Positions 46,961-59,062 of a stretch of 64,000 bases of DNA are shown here, piece after piece; positions within the stretch are counted from its first letter, which is position 1; every line of letters starts with the position of its first letter. The notes beneath the pieces are model-generated. The model ran no database searches and was not told the origin of the DNA. It saw only the letters and a program-made list of their open reading frames with translations. Source of the stretch: Isoetes taiwanensis (taxonomy: Eukaryota; Streptophyta; Lycopodiopsida; Isoetales; Isoetaceae); assembly GCA_021234155.1 (NCBI GenBank), contig JAJEKV010000001.1, positions 1,733,927 through 1,797,926 on the forward strand. Reading direction: 5' to 3'. The position numbers were made by a program, and so were the translations under genes.

Positions 46961-47934
46961 AAGGAGGTAGCAGAAGGAACTTTCATAACAAAATGTGCAA
47001 ACTATGAATCTGGCTACATGGCAATTCAAAAACAAATTGTACAAAAGCATATATAATAGGTCCAAACTAACTGCCTTTCAACATTTCACATACAAAAACA
47101 GTTGAAAGCAGTTGCAACTTTCAAATTGATTATATATACTAGATCTTAGATTGACAAAAAACTATTGTTACATCCAAAATAAATACTAACAGAAAGCCCA
47201 CAAATCTTCATTATCATAGATCTTTACAACTGTCCAAAAGCTACAGATATTTACTAACATAAACAAATACTAGAACCTGAGCCTATCCTTAGCTGCGCGT
47301 TTCAGAATGTTCATATTCCACAGCAGAAACCTTTAGTTTCGAACTCAAGAACATCACTCAGCTCTCACACTGACCCCAATTTTTGGTCCATTGTTGAAAC
47401 CATTAGATATTTTTGGTCCACATGTACCTTATTCAAACATCACAGAAAAACTTACATGTAGATCGGTGGAGGCATAGTTTTACTAATTGATGGTGTTGTC
47501 TTTTAAGTGGACAAGGAACGTCCACTGTTATTTTTTTAAGGAGCTGTGTTTTTTGTTTTTTAGGAGGTGTGGTTTTTTTAAGGAGGTATGTTTTTTGTTA
47601 AAAGAACTGTGGTTTTTGTTTTTGAGGTGGTGGTGTTTTTAAGGAGGCGTATTTTTGGAGGTGTGGTTTATAAGTAAGTGTAGTTTTTAAGGAGGGTTTT
47701 TTTAAAGGATGTATGGTTCTACAAATAGATGTGATGTATGTATGGTTCTTTAAAGGGGTGTGATATTTTAAGGTTCTTTATAGCCAATTTTGTAAGCACC
47801 ATTATACAATCATTGCACTACTCCCATCCATATGACACCCCATAAAGTATTCATGTTGTCATTACATGCCATGTGTAAAAATGCAATATCTCATCTACTG
47901 TCCCTCTACCCCTCATGCTATAAGAAAACTAGAA
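46961..47934. other. Intergenic with TG/T-rich low complexity
   Basis: 47530-47770 is a degenerate 'aaggaggtgtggttttt' repeat. No gene seen. Confidence 0.5.
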
Positions 47935-48015
47935 TAGAAAGGCATATTAAGATCCCAAAATTGAGTTGAATTGAATTTAACTTTAACATCCATGGGGACC
48001 AACAAGTCTATAAAA
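47935..48015 (-). mobile_element. LINE 3'-end fragment beside (TG)n(AG)n
   Basis: 'gaattgaatttaac' tail followed by 'catccatggggaccaaca' and 'gtctataaaat', the diverged family 3' terminus in minus orientation, abutting the dinucleotide array. Confidence 0.55.
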
Positions 48016-48019
48016 TCCT

Positions 48020-48034
48020 CTGTGTGTGTGTGTG

Positions 48035-48121
<87 letters not shown>
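48020..48121. repeat. (TG)n then (AG)n microsatellite
   Basis: Pure TG repeats to 48079 then GA repeats to about 48121. ORFs reading Ser-Leu or Thr-His here are artefacts. Confidence 0.95.
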
Positions 48122-48126
<5 letters not shown>

Positions 48127-48464
48127 TTGGCCACATCTTTGACTTAGAGATGACGAGAGACAATAACGAGAGAATACGAGAGAGATGAGAGATGGGGAGA
48201 GATGGGAGAGATGGGTGAGAGTGGGAAAACCCAACTCTCACCTCGAGATGATTTGCCCCTAACGGTAGATAGGGGCGTTTTCATGCCCACTAACCAAACA
48301 ATTAGCCTTAATTTTTATTTGCTGAAAAAACTTCCGAAATGTTTTCCACACGAATACCGTGGGCGCCATTTCCCTGTTTCTTGATCTTCAAGGCCGCCTA
48401 ATTCTTGCTCCAAGTATCCAATTCCTCGAAGCAATTAGCCGACACGATCCAGGTATTCATCGGA

Positions 48465-49230
48465 TCACGCAGCAAGAAAATATAGAACCATAGCAACCTG
48501 CTTTCCTCGGATCAACAGGGGCCTTACTTTAATACCGGGCCTGACAAGATAGGGCACAATTAAACCTACCAATCTCTCAAATGTGGCTCTCTTCATCCTG
48601 TAAAATTGGTGCCACATATCATCTTCAAAGGAAGCTATACAATTCCATGCGTGGTTATCAATATTATCCCATTGTGTTCTCGCCTTGGAGCAATCCAAAA
48701 TCTTCTTGGTGGTCTTCTAACCTCTTTGGAACCCCAGAACCATTAACGCTGCCAGATGCGCAAAAAACATACCATTGTTGTCTTCTAAAACATCATCATC
48801 GAACATATTCATGGGATCTTCGAGCTCGTTGAGTTCCAATAGCTGCAAACAGTATCTCTGTAATGCAAATCCGAGTGTCAAAGCCCGAAAAAGCATGGCA
48901 ATCATACCAAGAATGGCCCGGATCCATGGTTTAGTGGCCGGAATCGAAAAAGAATGGGGAGGGAAAACTAGAAATGAATTATCCCACATAGCCAGCCCAA
49001 CCAAGAAATACAGGCTTGAATATCCCACAATTTGGCCCGAATTGAGCGTTACGATCGAATTATCCCACATTTTCTCGTCGGCCGGAATTGATGCACGATC
49101 AAGATCAGGCAAACAAAAAAAATTCTGCCAATAACAGAGGTCATTAAGCCTCGAGAGACAATCGTCTCTCCTCTCCTCCCAAAAAAATACATTACATTTA
49201 GGGAGGAACGGTATGTGACGAGAGATGGAT
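48465..49230 (-). pseudogene. Probable PIF/Harbinger-like transposase N-terminal fragment
   Basis: The minus-strand frames 49292-48717 and 48698-48465 are in the same phase and separated only by a TAG near 48715. The joined region ends DDMWHQFYRMKRATFERLVG then LIVPYL and RGKQVAMVLYFLA, the N-terminal helical pattern of HARBI1-like transposases (FRMSRATFE...L, followed by a KR-AVAL-RLA-type helix). The catalytic half is absent, as the frame stops at 48465. The N-terminal 190 residues include hydrophobic stretches of unknown meaning. The beginning overlaps the SINE at 49234, so the first codons are not its own. Confidence 0.45.
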
Positions 49231-49233
49231 TTT

Positions 49234-49382
49234 TTACGAGCATGTGGCCGACGCAAGAGAGAGAGAGATAGTATTTTTATGTCATACCACATTGGCAGCG
49301 TCTATGAGGACATATGACGGACCCCCAGAGACTTGAACACAAGATCTCTTAGTTGCTAACCCAATGGACTAGCCAATAAACT

Positions 49383-49386
<4 letters not shown>
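49234..49386 (-). mobile_element. tRNA-derived SINE, copy 1
   Basis: On the minus strand: A box 'tggctagtccattgggtta' (49375-49357), then after about 17 bp the B box 'gtgttcaagtctc' (49340-49328), then a body ending 'tcctcatagac...gacataaaaatac' and a short (TC)n tail. Nearly identical to 52523-52678. Pol III promoter boxes of tRNA type define it. Its tail resembles the 3' end of the neighbouring LINEs. Confidence 0.75.

Positions 49387-49430
<44 letters not shown>
49387..49430. repeat. (GA)n microsatellite
   Basis: About 44 bp of pure GA directly between the SINE and the 3' tail of LINE copy 4. Confidence 0.95.
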
Positions 49431-49433
<3 letters not shown>

Positions 49434-52400
49434 GAAATGAAATGAAATTTTATTATTACGTCTTCGAGACCGCCAGGTCTATGAGACGATTACATTGCAC
49501 TCAAAATTATAAAATAAGTCATCCAGTGCGTCCTCAGAGAACAATACACTGGGCTCCTCTACCTCAATCTCCGTCACCCTTTGTTGCTTCATGGGGGACC
49601 TCTCTATGGCTAAGAATGTCCATAATACAACCTCAATGCATGAGCACACTTTGTCGAAAAGAAATCAACAAGCGAAATAGCACTGACCCCATGCTTGACC
49701 CGGATATCCGAATAAGCGCGACAAAAAAGCAGGACATGGGCCTCATCTTCTACTACTCCCGCATCACATAGCTGACAATGTCTAAGATCATGCGCAATGT
49801 GCGCCCATCTCCGATCTCCACACCAAGTCGGTGTGAGCTCAACCGTATTCTTGCGATTGCATGCCTAAGTTTCCGGCGATATGGGTTCCCTAAGATATCT
49901 TGTGCTTCTTGCGAGAGATGGATTTATGTGAGCCTTATAATACTCTTTCTTCACGGTGGCACGCTCCATGACTTACTCAAGAAACTATCTCGAACCCAAC
50001 CACTAATGTCCTCTTTGTGCATCTCAAATCCTGTATGTTCATCCCCATTTCATAAGCCATCTGTCTATATCAGACACCGGCCTTACTTTTACGGTTTCCT
50101 CTAAAGCAAGTCTAGGCAAGCTATTATTCGGCATATCATATAGGACTTTGCACATATAGCTAAAGATGATGCGCAAAGAGCCTCGACGAAAGTGGCATCA
50201 TTCCACTTTCAACTAGCATCATGTCATATGGTGTTTGCATCTTTGTGCCCAACTCCGTATGAAAAAAAATTTCTTTCGTATCTTTTCCACTTTTTGCCGC
50301 CTATCATTAGCAAGGCCTGGTCCCCAGACTTCACAGCCATATAGCACAACCGTGCGGACAAGCACCTTGTAGAGCATGCGCTTCATCTCAAAATTCCATA
50401 TCTCTGCATTCACACACTTCCTTTGCATAGCATACAACGCTTTTAGACCAAGATTCACCCTATGTTCCTTTGCTTGATTCCAATTAGGACTCTTATCTAC
50501 GGTTAGGCCCAAATATTTGTAATTCTCTACCACTTCCACTTGCCTATCCTTATAGTAGAATCGAACATGTTTCGTCTTTTTGCCCCAAACACCTTTGCCT
50601 TGGTCTTATCTAGATTCACCCGCATGCCCTTATCCTCATAAAATGCTCCAAGCACATCCAAATGCTTTTGCATCCCTTGTATGCTTTCGGGACAAGCAAT
50701 ACTACATCATCAGCATATAATAGAAGCATGAATACATACTCTCGCAGAGCGGTACCATCTCCCCCATGTGCTCGTACCCACCCTTCAAGTTGGTCTATGA
50801 ATAAGCCGAAAAGAGTAGGTGACAGTGGACATCCTTGCTTTACTCCCATATTGCTTTCTACCATCTCATCACATAACTCCACAAAGGGAATGACAAGCGG
50901 TGCACTAGAACCTTGCCATAAAGCATACCTACGCGTATGTCCGAGCTCAATCGGGATGTTCAGGTCTACCATTCTCCGCCACAAATTCGCTTTATTAACC
51001 ATGTCGAAAGCTTTGCTAAAGTCTACAAAAGTAGCATCTGAGTGGTTTTTCTTCTTGCCGACTACTGAGTCCATCATAGCACGAAGAGTAACCAAGTGGT
51101 CAATTGTGGACTTTTTGGGTCTAAAGCCCGCTTGTCCAATGGCTCTAGCATTGTTATCCTCTGCCCAAGCACTTATCTTGCGCTCAAGGATAGAAGCGAA
51201 TAATTTTGCATATAGACTGCCAACCATAATAGTGCGGTAGTTACTTTCGGATTGGATACTCGATTTATGTAGCGGTACCACCCTATTCACTGCCGGGGAT
51301 GTTGGAAAGCCATCTCTCGATTGCCATATTAAACATATCTACCGGCTTAATTGCTACTTCTTCTCCTGCCCATTTAAACATTTCAGCCATAAGACCACAA
51401 GCGTCTGTAGCTTTGCCATTGGCAAGCCTTTTAAGCCCATCTTGCACATCGCCTAGAGTGAAAGCAAGTGTATCGATATAGCATATGTGTCTTCATTTGC
51501 CTCCATCATAGCTTACGCCTCGGGAACATTATCGACTTACGTACATGTGCCATAAGTGCCTCTACATGTAATCCATCCGTTTCTATATTTCATGGGTTTG
51601 AGTCTTCTCGAACTTCTTGGATCTACCGGCAATTCCTCCATCATTTTCTTATGTTTCTTGTATAGGTATGCCTTCTTTTTATTTTTAATCAGCCTAATGT
51701 ATATCCTCCGTTCACATGCTTTCTACGCCCCTTCGGCCGCTCTAAATTTTGCCCTCGATGCTTGTAATTTGCGCAAGATCGAACCAGCTATTGCAAGGCA
51801 GCCCCATCCTTTGACGATATGATACAAAGCAACTATCCACGATTGCAACAAAATCTCGGACAATGCATCACTTTTTCCTTGTAATGTGTCAGGCCATACA
51901 ATAGAAGTCACTTTCTGTTCACATATATCACCATATTTATCTGCTTTGTCGTACTTCAAATATATTCGTTTGCTTTTATGTACGGCTTCACCCTTACAGC
52001 TCCATTGCACCTTAATCTTTATAGAGATGGGCACATGATCTGAATTTTCATTTTCATCTCCAATTGACATACCAACAAGTCGTTTCTAAGAAAAAGAGGG
52101 TTTGGCAATGACATAATCTACTACACCGGCATTTTCGCAGTGCGTTTGCACGATCCGGGTATCTAGCAGTGCCATTAAAGATTACCATCTCAAAGCCACT
52201 ACACAAATGCAGCACATGACGCCCCTGCGGTGTTGGCCATTTCACACCATCATCTGATAACCTGTTCCAGCCTGATTGTTTTAGTTCGTCATTATCCATC
52301 ATCTCCAACCACTCTGTTTCTCCATCCGGACTAACCATAGTGCGCCGTTGGTTTCCCGTTCATCCATTAAAATCCCCTAACAATACTACTTCCGGCTGTC

Positions 52401-52465
52401 ATGCTCAAGATTAGTATATCCCGCTCCAGATGAAAAAATGGATCATCTTTATCCAAATCCCCTTT

Positions 52466-52469
<4 letters not shown>
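49431..52469 (-). mobile_element. LINE (copy 4), 5'-truncated in the endonuclease
   Basis: The minus-strand 3' end at 49431 has an (ATTTC)n tail and 'tcatagacctggcggtctcg'. Upstream come a C-terminal finger (LRHCQLCDAGVVEDEAHVLL, near 49775), the KYLGLTVDKSPNWNQ and VVLYGCEVWGPGL segments (50219-50539), an RT frame of 224 codons, a linker (51723-52070), and the endonuclease part with GDFNG near 52375. The 5' end is flush with (GA)n at 52470. It is more legible than copies 1-3 but still frameshifted. Confidence 0.85.
50616..51290 (-). pseudogene. LINE copy 4 reverse transcriptase domain
   Basis: The 224-codon frame holds the RT fingers and palm in order: SNYRTIMVGSLYAKLFA, QAGFRPKKSTIDHLVTL, FVDFSKAFDMVNKANLWR, MGVKQGCPLSPTLFGLFIDQ and LLLYADDVVLLVPK, so both catalytic Asp of YADD are intact. 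It is cut from the endonuclease and thumb by frame changes, so the whole ORF2 is broken although this domain is open. It would copy LINE RNA at a nicked target. Confidence 0.85.

Positions 52470-52522
<53 letters not shown>
52470..52522. repeat. (GA)n microsatellite at the 5' end of LINE copy 4
   Basis: About 53 bp of GA separates LINE copy 4 from the second SINE. Confidence 0.95.
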
Positions 52523-52524
<2 letters not shown>

Positions 52525-52678
52525 CGAGCATGTGGCCGACGTAAAGAGAGAGAGAGATAGTATTTTTACGTCATACCACATTGGCAGCGTCCATGAGGAC
52601 ATATGACGGACCCCCAGAGACTTGAACACAAGATCTCTTAGTTGCTAACCCAATGGACTAGCCAATAAACTGAACAAG
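52523..52678 (-). mobile_element. tRNA-derived SINE, copy 2
   Basis: A box at 52664-52646 and B box at 52629-52617 on the minus strand, with the body and tail as in copy 1 and only a few base differences. It is followed by a short (GA)n and the tail of LINE copy 5, the same order as at 49.4 kb. Confidence 0.75.
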
Positions 52679-52748
52679 AGAGAGAGAGAGAGAAATTGAA
52701 ATGAAATGAAATGAAATATGTATTTAATACGTCTGCAGACCACCAGGC

Positions 52749-53108
52749 CTATGAGACGTTCAAAGTTGTACATTCAACATTGTAAAAAATATCTTCTAAT
52801 GCATCCTCCGAGAGAAATGCATTAGACCTCTCCCACTCATCTTTCTCTATCCCCTTATCCCCAGTCTCTTTCAGTACTTTTTCCCTTTGATCTAGCAATT
52901 CCATCATGAAATTTCCGATGACCTTTCCTGGAAGTTCAAAAAATGTACCCAGATCCATACATCTGATGCCATGTTGCTGACGCAAATTCGCATATTGTGG
53001 GCAATGTATAAGCACATGGCACTCGTCTTCTACCTCTCCTATGTCACATAGCTTACATACCCTATGTTCGTGGGGTATGTTGCTCCATCTGCCAACTTCT
53101 ACCCCCAA
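52749..53108 (-). pseudogene. LINE copy 5 C-terminal zinc finger
   Basis: A 119-codon frame with R-x-CKLCDIGEVEDECHVLIHC: C-x2-C and H-x3-H-C/C-type ligands typical of the finger at the end of LINE ORF2, which binds template RNA or DNA. It ends at the true ORF2 stop near 52749. It is separated by stops from the 53171 frame. Confidence 0.75.
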
Positions 53109-53170
53109 TCTATGTGAACTGAGCCTTAATCTGCTAATTGCATGTCAAGACTTAAGAGAAATCCCTTTCG

Positions 53171-53959
53171 TTAAATATCTTGGTTGCGAAGAAGAGGATT
53201 GATATGTTGTTTATAAAATGCTTTTTTTACCTCAGGCACCTCCCATGACTTATGAGTTACATGCTCCTGTACCCAAGCTCTGATATCCCCACGGTGCACA
53301 AATAAATCATTACAATCCAAACCCCATTTTCTCATCCAAGACTGCACATCCGCATACCAACCTTTACTATTAGTTACATCCATAGCAAGCCTAGGCAAAC
53401 ATTCTTCATGCATATCCATTCTCACTTTGCATACATACTCAAGGGTTCTACACATGGCTTCTGCTTCTAAAGGCATCATGTCACATTCTGCCAACATCAT
53501 ATCATAGGGGGTTTGTGCTTTAACCCCTAACTCTGTTCTGAAAAATTTCTTCTGGACCTTTTCTACCTTTTTCCATGTATCTTCTGCTAGTCCGGGCGCC
53601 CATACCTCACACCCATATAATACGACCGTTTGAACAAGCACTTTGTACAACATTTTCTTTAGCTCAAAGTTCCAGATTTCAGCTTTTGCACTCCTGCGTT
53701 GCATGCTATATAGGGCTTTAAGCCCGCCATTTACCCTTTGTTCCACCGCTTGATTCCAACTTGGAGTCTTATCCACCTGGATTCCCAAATATTTATATGA
53801 GTCCACTACATCTACTTGTTCCCCTCTATACATAAACTTAAGATGCTCCACTTTGCGTGCCCCAAAAACAATCATTTTAGTTTTGGCCAAGTTCACCTTC
53901 ATACCCTTATTATCACAAAAAAGTGATAGGGCGTCCAGATGTTTCTGCATACCTGCCAT
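53171..53959 (-). pseudogene. LINE copy 5 RT thumb and downstream region
   Basis: The 262-codon frame holds LDALSLFCDNKGMKVNLAKT, KMIVFGARK, VVDSYKYLGIQVDKTPSWNQ, VVLYGCEVWAPGL and VEKVQKKFFRTELGVK. These segments occur in the same order in copy 4. This is the best preserved C-terminal half in the window and useful as a query for the family. The first residue is not a true start. Confidence 0.85.
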
Positions 53960-54710
53960 CGACCTGGATAAGATAACAATATCATCTCAGATACGGGGAG
54001 CATGCTTAACACATAACTACCCGGAGACATGCCATCCCCTCCAAATTTGGTTTATCCACCCTTCTAACCCGATCTATAAACAATCCAAAAGCGAGTGGGT
54101 GACATAGGACACCCTTGTTTGACCCCCATATTACTACTCACCTCATCCGATCCAGAGAAAGGGGCTGATAGGGCGAACTAGAACCTTCTCATATAGCGGT
54201 TTAACAAAGATTTCTCAATTCAAACAGTATCCCAAAGCATATCCATCCTCTCCCGAGAGATCTCTCCTACGCGATCAGTATCAAATGCCTTCGTGAAATC
54301 CACAAAGAGTGCATATAATGGTTTTGGTCCCCGTGACTATGTCTATCATGGCCCTCAAAGTGATCAAATGGTCTATCGTTGACTTCTTAGGTCTAAATCG
54401 CTTGCCCCATTGCCCTAGCATTACTTTCCTCCTGCCCAATTACTAATTTTTTATTCACCATAGTAGCAAAAAGTTTGGCAAAAGGTTACTAACCATTATC
54501 ATTCTCAGAATTGTTTGGGTCTGCTTTCATCCCCTGCTTTTGTGCAACGGGATAACCCTGTTCACTGCCGGCTAAATGAGGAAAGCCTTCCTTCAGGATT
54601 GCATTCATAAGTTTCCATAGGACCTCGTGTGTTATCGGACCAGCCCATTTAAGCATCTCGCCCCCACTAAGCCCTGGCCGTGTCTGCAGCTTTCCCATTT
54701 GCCAATGCTT

Positions 54711-54843
<133 letters not shown>

Positions 54844-55190
54844 GCCTCAAATCCATTTCTTGAGCATATGCACATGATCTCAGGTCTCAGACTTGCAGAA
54901 GTTGAAAGAACACAACAAAAACCTTATAGAAATCATGATTCCAAAAATTGTTTGCTGGTTTTTTCGTACAGTTCATTGACAGCAAATTTTATCCAATTTG
55001 AACATGTATTTCTCCATCACCTTAGTCCCAAATCAAGCCAAATTTCTTTCCACATGTTCCTATAAGTTTTCCCTGATAGTCATTTCAAATATCAGTCAGA
55101 AATGTTAAAAAACACTCAAGATATCATCATTTGAGTGTGCATAACTTTTTCCGCCATAGGGATGTGCAATAGCCAAATTTTCTGTCCACT

Positions 55191-58100
55191 TGGCTCAAAC
55201 ATGCCACCTAAGCTCAAACATGCCACCAAGGTGACTCCAACATGCCAAGGTGGCTCCAACGGCACACCGGCTCTAACATGCCACATGGGTTCCAACATGC
55301 CACCTAGGCTCAAACATGCCACATGTGCTCCAACATGCCACCTAGGCTCCAACATGCCAAGGTGGCTCAAACATGCCATGTGACTCAAACATGCCATCTA
55401 GGCTCCAACATGCCAAGGTGGCTCAAACATGCCACCTAGGATCCAACATGCCACCTAGGCTCAAAAATGCCAAGGTGGCTCACAACATGCCACCTAGGCT
55501 CCAACATGCCAAGGTGGCTCAAACATGCCACCTAGGCTCCAACATGTCACCTTGGCTCAAATATGCCAAGGTGGCGCAATAAGATGGCTCAAACATGCCA
55601 CGGGGCCTCCAACATGCCACATAGGCTCCAACATGCCAAGGTGACTTAAACATGCCACATGTGCTCCAACATGCCAAGGTGGCTAAAACATGCCACCTAG
55701 GCTAACACATGCCAAGGTGGCTAAAACATGCCACGCGAGGGCTCTAACATGCTAAGGTGGGTCCAACTTGCCACCTAGGCTCCAACATGCCACCTAGGCT
55801 AAAACATGCCAATGTGGCTTAGACATGCCATGCGGCCTCCAACATGCCACCTAGGCTCCAACATGCCAAGGTGGCTCAAACATGCCAAGGGGGCTCCAAC
55901 ATGCCACCTAGGCTCCAACGTGCTACGTAGGCTCAAACATGCCAAGGTGGCTCAAACATGCCAAGGTGGCTCCAACATCCCAAGGTGGCTAGGCTCCAAC
56001 ATGCCACCTAGGCTTCAACATGTCAAGGTGGCTTAAACATGCCAAGGTGGCTTAAATATGCCACGCAAGCTCCAACATGCCACCTAGGCTTCAACATGCC
56101 AAGGTGGCTCAAACATGCCAAGGTGGCTCCAACATGCCACCTAGGCTCCGACATGCCAAGGTGGCTCAAACATGCCACCTGGGCTCGAACATGCCACCTA
56201 GGCTTCAACATGCCAAGGTGGCTCAAACATGCCATGTGGGCTCCAACATGCCACCTAGGCTCCAACATGCCAAGGTGGCTCAAACATAACCTAGGCTCCA
56301 ATATGCGACCTGGTCTCAAACATGCCAAGGTGGCTCAAACATGCCACGTGGCGCAAACATGTCATCTAGGCTCCAACATGCCAAGATTGCTCAACCTTGG
56401 CAAGGTGGCTCAAACATGCCATCTAGGCTCCAACATGCCACCTAGGCTCAAACTTGTCAAGGTGGCTCCAACATGCCACCTAGGCTCCTATATGCCAAGG
56501 TGGCTCAAACATGCCACCTAGGCTTCAACTTGACAAGGTGGCTTAAACATGCCAAGGTGGCTTAAACATGCCACGCAGGCTCCAACATGCCACCTAGGCT
56601 CCAACATGCCAAGATGGCTCAAACATGCCACGTAGGCTCCAACATGCCACCTAGGCTCAAACATGCCACCTAGGCTCAAACATGCCACCTAGGCTCAAAC
56701 ATGCCATCTAGGCTCCAACATGTCACCTAGGCTCAAACATGCCAAGGTGGCTCAAACATGCCACATGTGCTCCAATATGCCACCTAGGCTCTAACATGCC
56801 AAGGTGGCTCAAACATGCCACCTAGGCTGCAACATGCCAAGTTGGCTCAACCATAGCAAGGTGGCTCAAACATGCCACCTAGGCTCAAACATGCCAAGGT
56901 GGCTCACAACATGCCACCTAGGATCCAACATGCCAAGGTGGCTCAAACATACCACCTAGGCTCCAACATGCCACCTTGGCTCAAACATGCCAAGGTGGCT
57001 CAAACATGCCACGTGTGCTCCAACATGCCACCTAGGCTCCAACATGCCAAGGTGGCTCCAACATGCCACCTAGTTTTCAACATGCCAAGGTGGCTCAGAT
57101 ATGCCACACATGCTCCAACATGCCAAGGTGGCTCAAACATGTCACCTAGGCTCCAACATGCCAAGGTGGCTCCAACATGCCACCGAGACTCAAGCATGCC
57201 AAGGTGGCTCCAACATGCCACCTAGGCACCAACATGTCAAGGTGGCTCAAACATGCCACCTAGGCTCCAACACGCCACCTAGGCTTCAACATGCCAAGGT
57301 GGCTCAAACATTAATGCTGGCTCCAACATGCCACCTAGGCTCCAACATGCCAAGTGGCTCAAACATGCCACCTAGGCTCCAACATGCCAAGGTGGCTCAA
57401 ACATGCAATATGTGCTCCAACATGCCACCTAGGCTCCAACATGCCAAGGTGGCTCAAACATGCCACCCAGGCTCCAACATGCCAAGGTGGCTCCAACATG
57501 CCACCTAGGCTCCAACATGCCAAGGTGGCTCAAACTTGGCAAGGTGGCTCAATCATGACATCTAAGCTGCAACATGCCACCTAGGCTCAAACATGCCAAG
57601 GTGGCTCACAACATGTCACCTAGGATCCAACATGCCAAGGTGGCTCAAACATGCCACGTGGCTCAAACATGCCACCTAGGCTCCAACATGCCAAGGTGGC
57701 TCAAACTTGGCAAGGTGGCTCAAACATGCCATCTAGGCTCCAACATGCCACCTAGGCTCAAACATGCCAAGGTGGCCCACAACGTGCCATCTAGGCTCCA
57801 ACATGCCAAGGTAGCTCAAACATGCCACGTAGGCTCCAACATGCCACCTTGGCCCAAACATGCCAAGGTGGCTCAAACATGCCACATGTGCTCCAACATG
57901 CCACCTAGCCTCCAACATGCCAAGGTGGCTCCAACATGCCACCTAGGCTCTAACATGCCCAGGTGGCCCAAACATGCCACCTAGGCTCCAACATGCCACC
58001 TAGGCTCCAACACCAAGGTGGCTTAAACATGCCAAGGTGGCTCAAATATACCAAGCGGGCTCAAACATGCCACCTAGGCTCCAACATGCCAAGTTGGCTC

Positions 58101-58686
58101 AAACATGCCACCTAGGCTCCAACATGCCACCTAAGGTGGCTCCAACATGCCACCTAAGGTGGCTCCAACATGCCACCTAGGCTCTAACATGCCAAGGTGT
58201 CTCAAACATGCCGCCTAGGCTCGAACATGCCACCTAAGCTTCAACATGCCAAGGTCACTCAAACATACCTTGCTGGGTGGCTCCAACATGCCACCTAGGC
58301 TCCAACATGCCAAGGTGGCTCAAACATGCCACCTAGGCTCCAATATGCCACCTAGGCTCAAACATGCCACCTAGGCTCCAACATGCCAAGGTGGCTCAAA
58401 CATGCCACCTAGGCTCCAACATGCGACGGTGGCTCCAACATGCCACCTAGGCACCAACATGCCAAGGTGGCTCAAACATGCCACTTAGGCTCCAACATGC
58501 CACCTAGGCTTCAACATGCCAAGGTGGCTCAAACATGCCACGTGGGCTCCCAACATGCCACCTAGGCTCCAACATGCCAAGGTGGCGCAAACATGCCACT
58601 CGGCTCAAACATGCCAAGGTGGCTCAAACATGCCACACGGGCTCCAACATGCCAAGCATGCCACCTAGGCACCAATCTGCTACCTA
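55191..58686. repeat. 3.5-kb array of a 19-bp satellite
   Basis: About 180 head-to-tail units of two main types, AACATGCCACCTAGGCTCC and AACATGCCAAGGTGGCTCA, often alternating. The 11-bp cores GCCACCTAGGC and GCCAAGGTGGC are reverse complements except for one base, so neighbouring units can pair. Because 3 x 19 bp is 19 codons, all frames show a 19-residue protein repeat (MPPRLQHAKVAQTCHLGSN type); these ORFs are repeat artefacts unless shown otherwise. Confidence 0.97.
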
Positions 58687-58975
58687 GGCCACGTAAGCAC
58701 TCCAAGTGGTGACATGGCATGCCAAGTAAGCAAGGCCAAGTCTTGACTCGGCCAAAAATGAAAAGATGTCCATCTTTGCTCTTTTCATTGGGTGATGTTG
58801 GCAATTTTTGGTTGACATGGCTAGATGGTGGTGACATAGACAGTTATGCAAGAAATATGATAACCTTTGGAATTTTTGGTAGAAGAGTTTGCCAAGGGAC
58901 ATAATAGAGGGATCTTGAAGAACTTAAAGTGCTGACACCCTTCCCCAAATCGAACTAGGATAGGACTTTACGCGA
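58687..58975. other. Interruption in the satellite
   Basis: About 290 bp of unique-looking sequence between the main array and a small satellite remnant. No gene seen. Confidence 0.6.
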
Positions 58976-59062
58976 CCTAGGCTCGAACATGCCAAGGTGG
59001 CTCAAACCACCTAGACTCCAACATGCCACCTAGGCTCAAACATGCCAGGTGGCTCAACATCA
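58976..59062. repeat. Satellite remnant
   Basis: Four to five degenerate 19-bp units ('ctcgaacatgccaaggtggc', then 'aacatgccacctaggctcaa'). Confidence 0.85.

Noticed and set aside
55373-57984. Many ORFs of 70-160 codons reading MPPRLQHAKVAQTCHLGSN-type repeats
   Set aside because: A 19-bp stop-free repeat opens all frames on both strands; there is no start, splice or other gene signal.
55191-58686. CRISPR-like array
   Set aside because: Units are contiguous 19-bp repeats with no unique spacers, in a eukaryotic context; it is a satellite.
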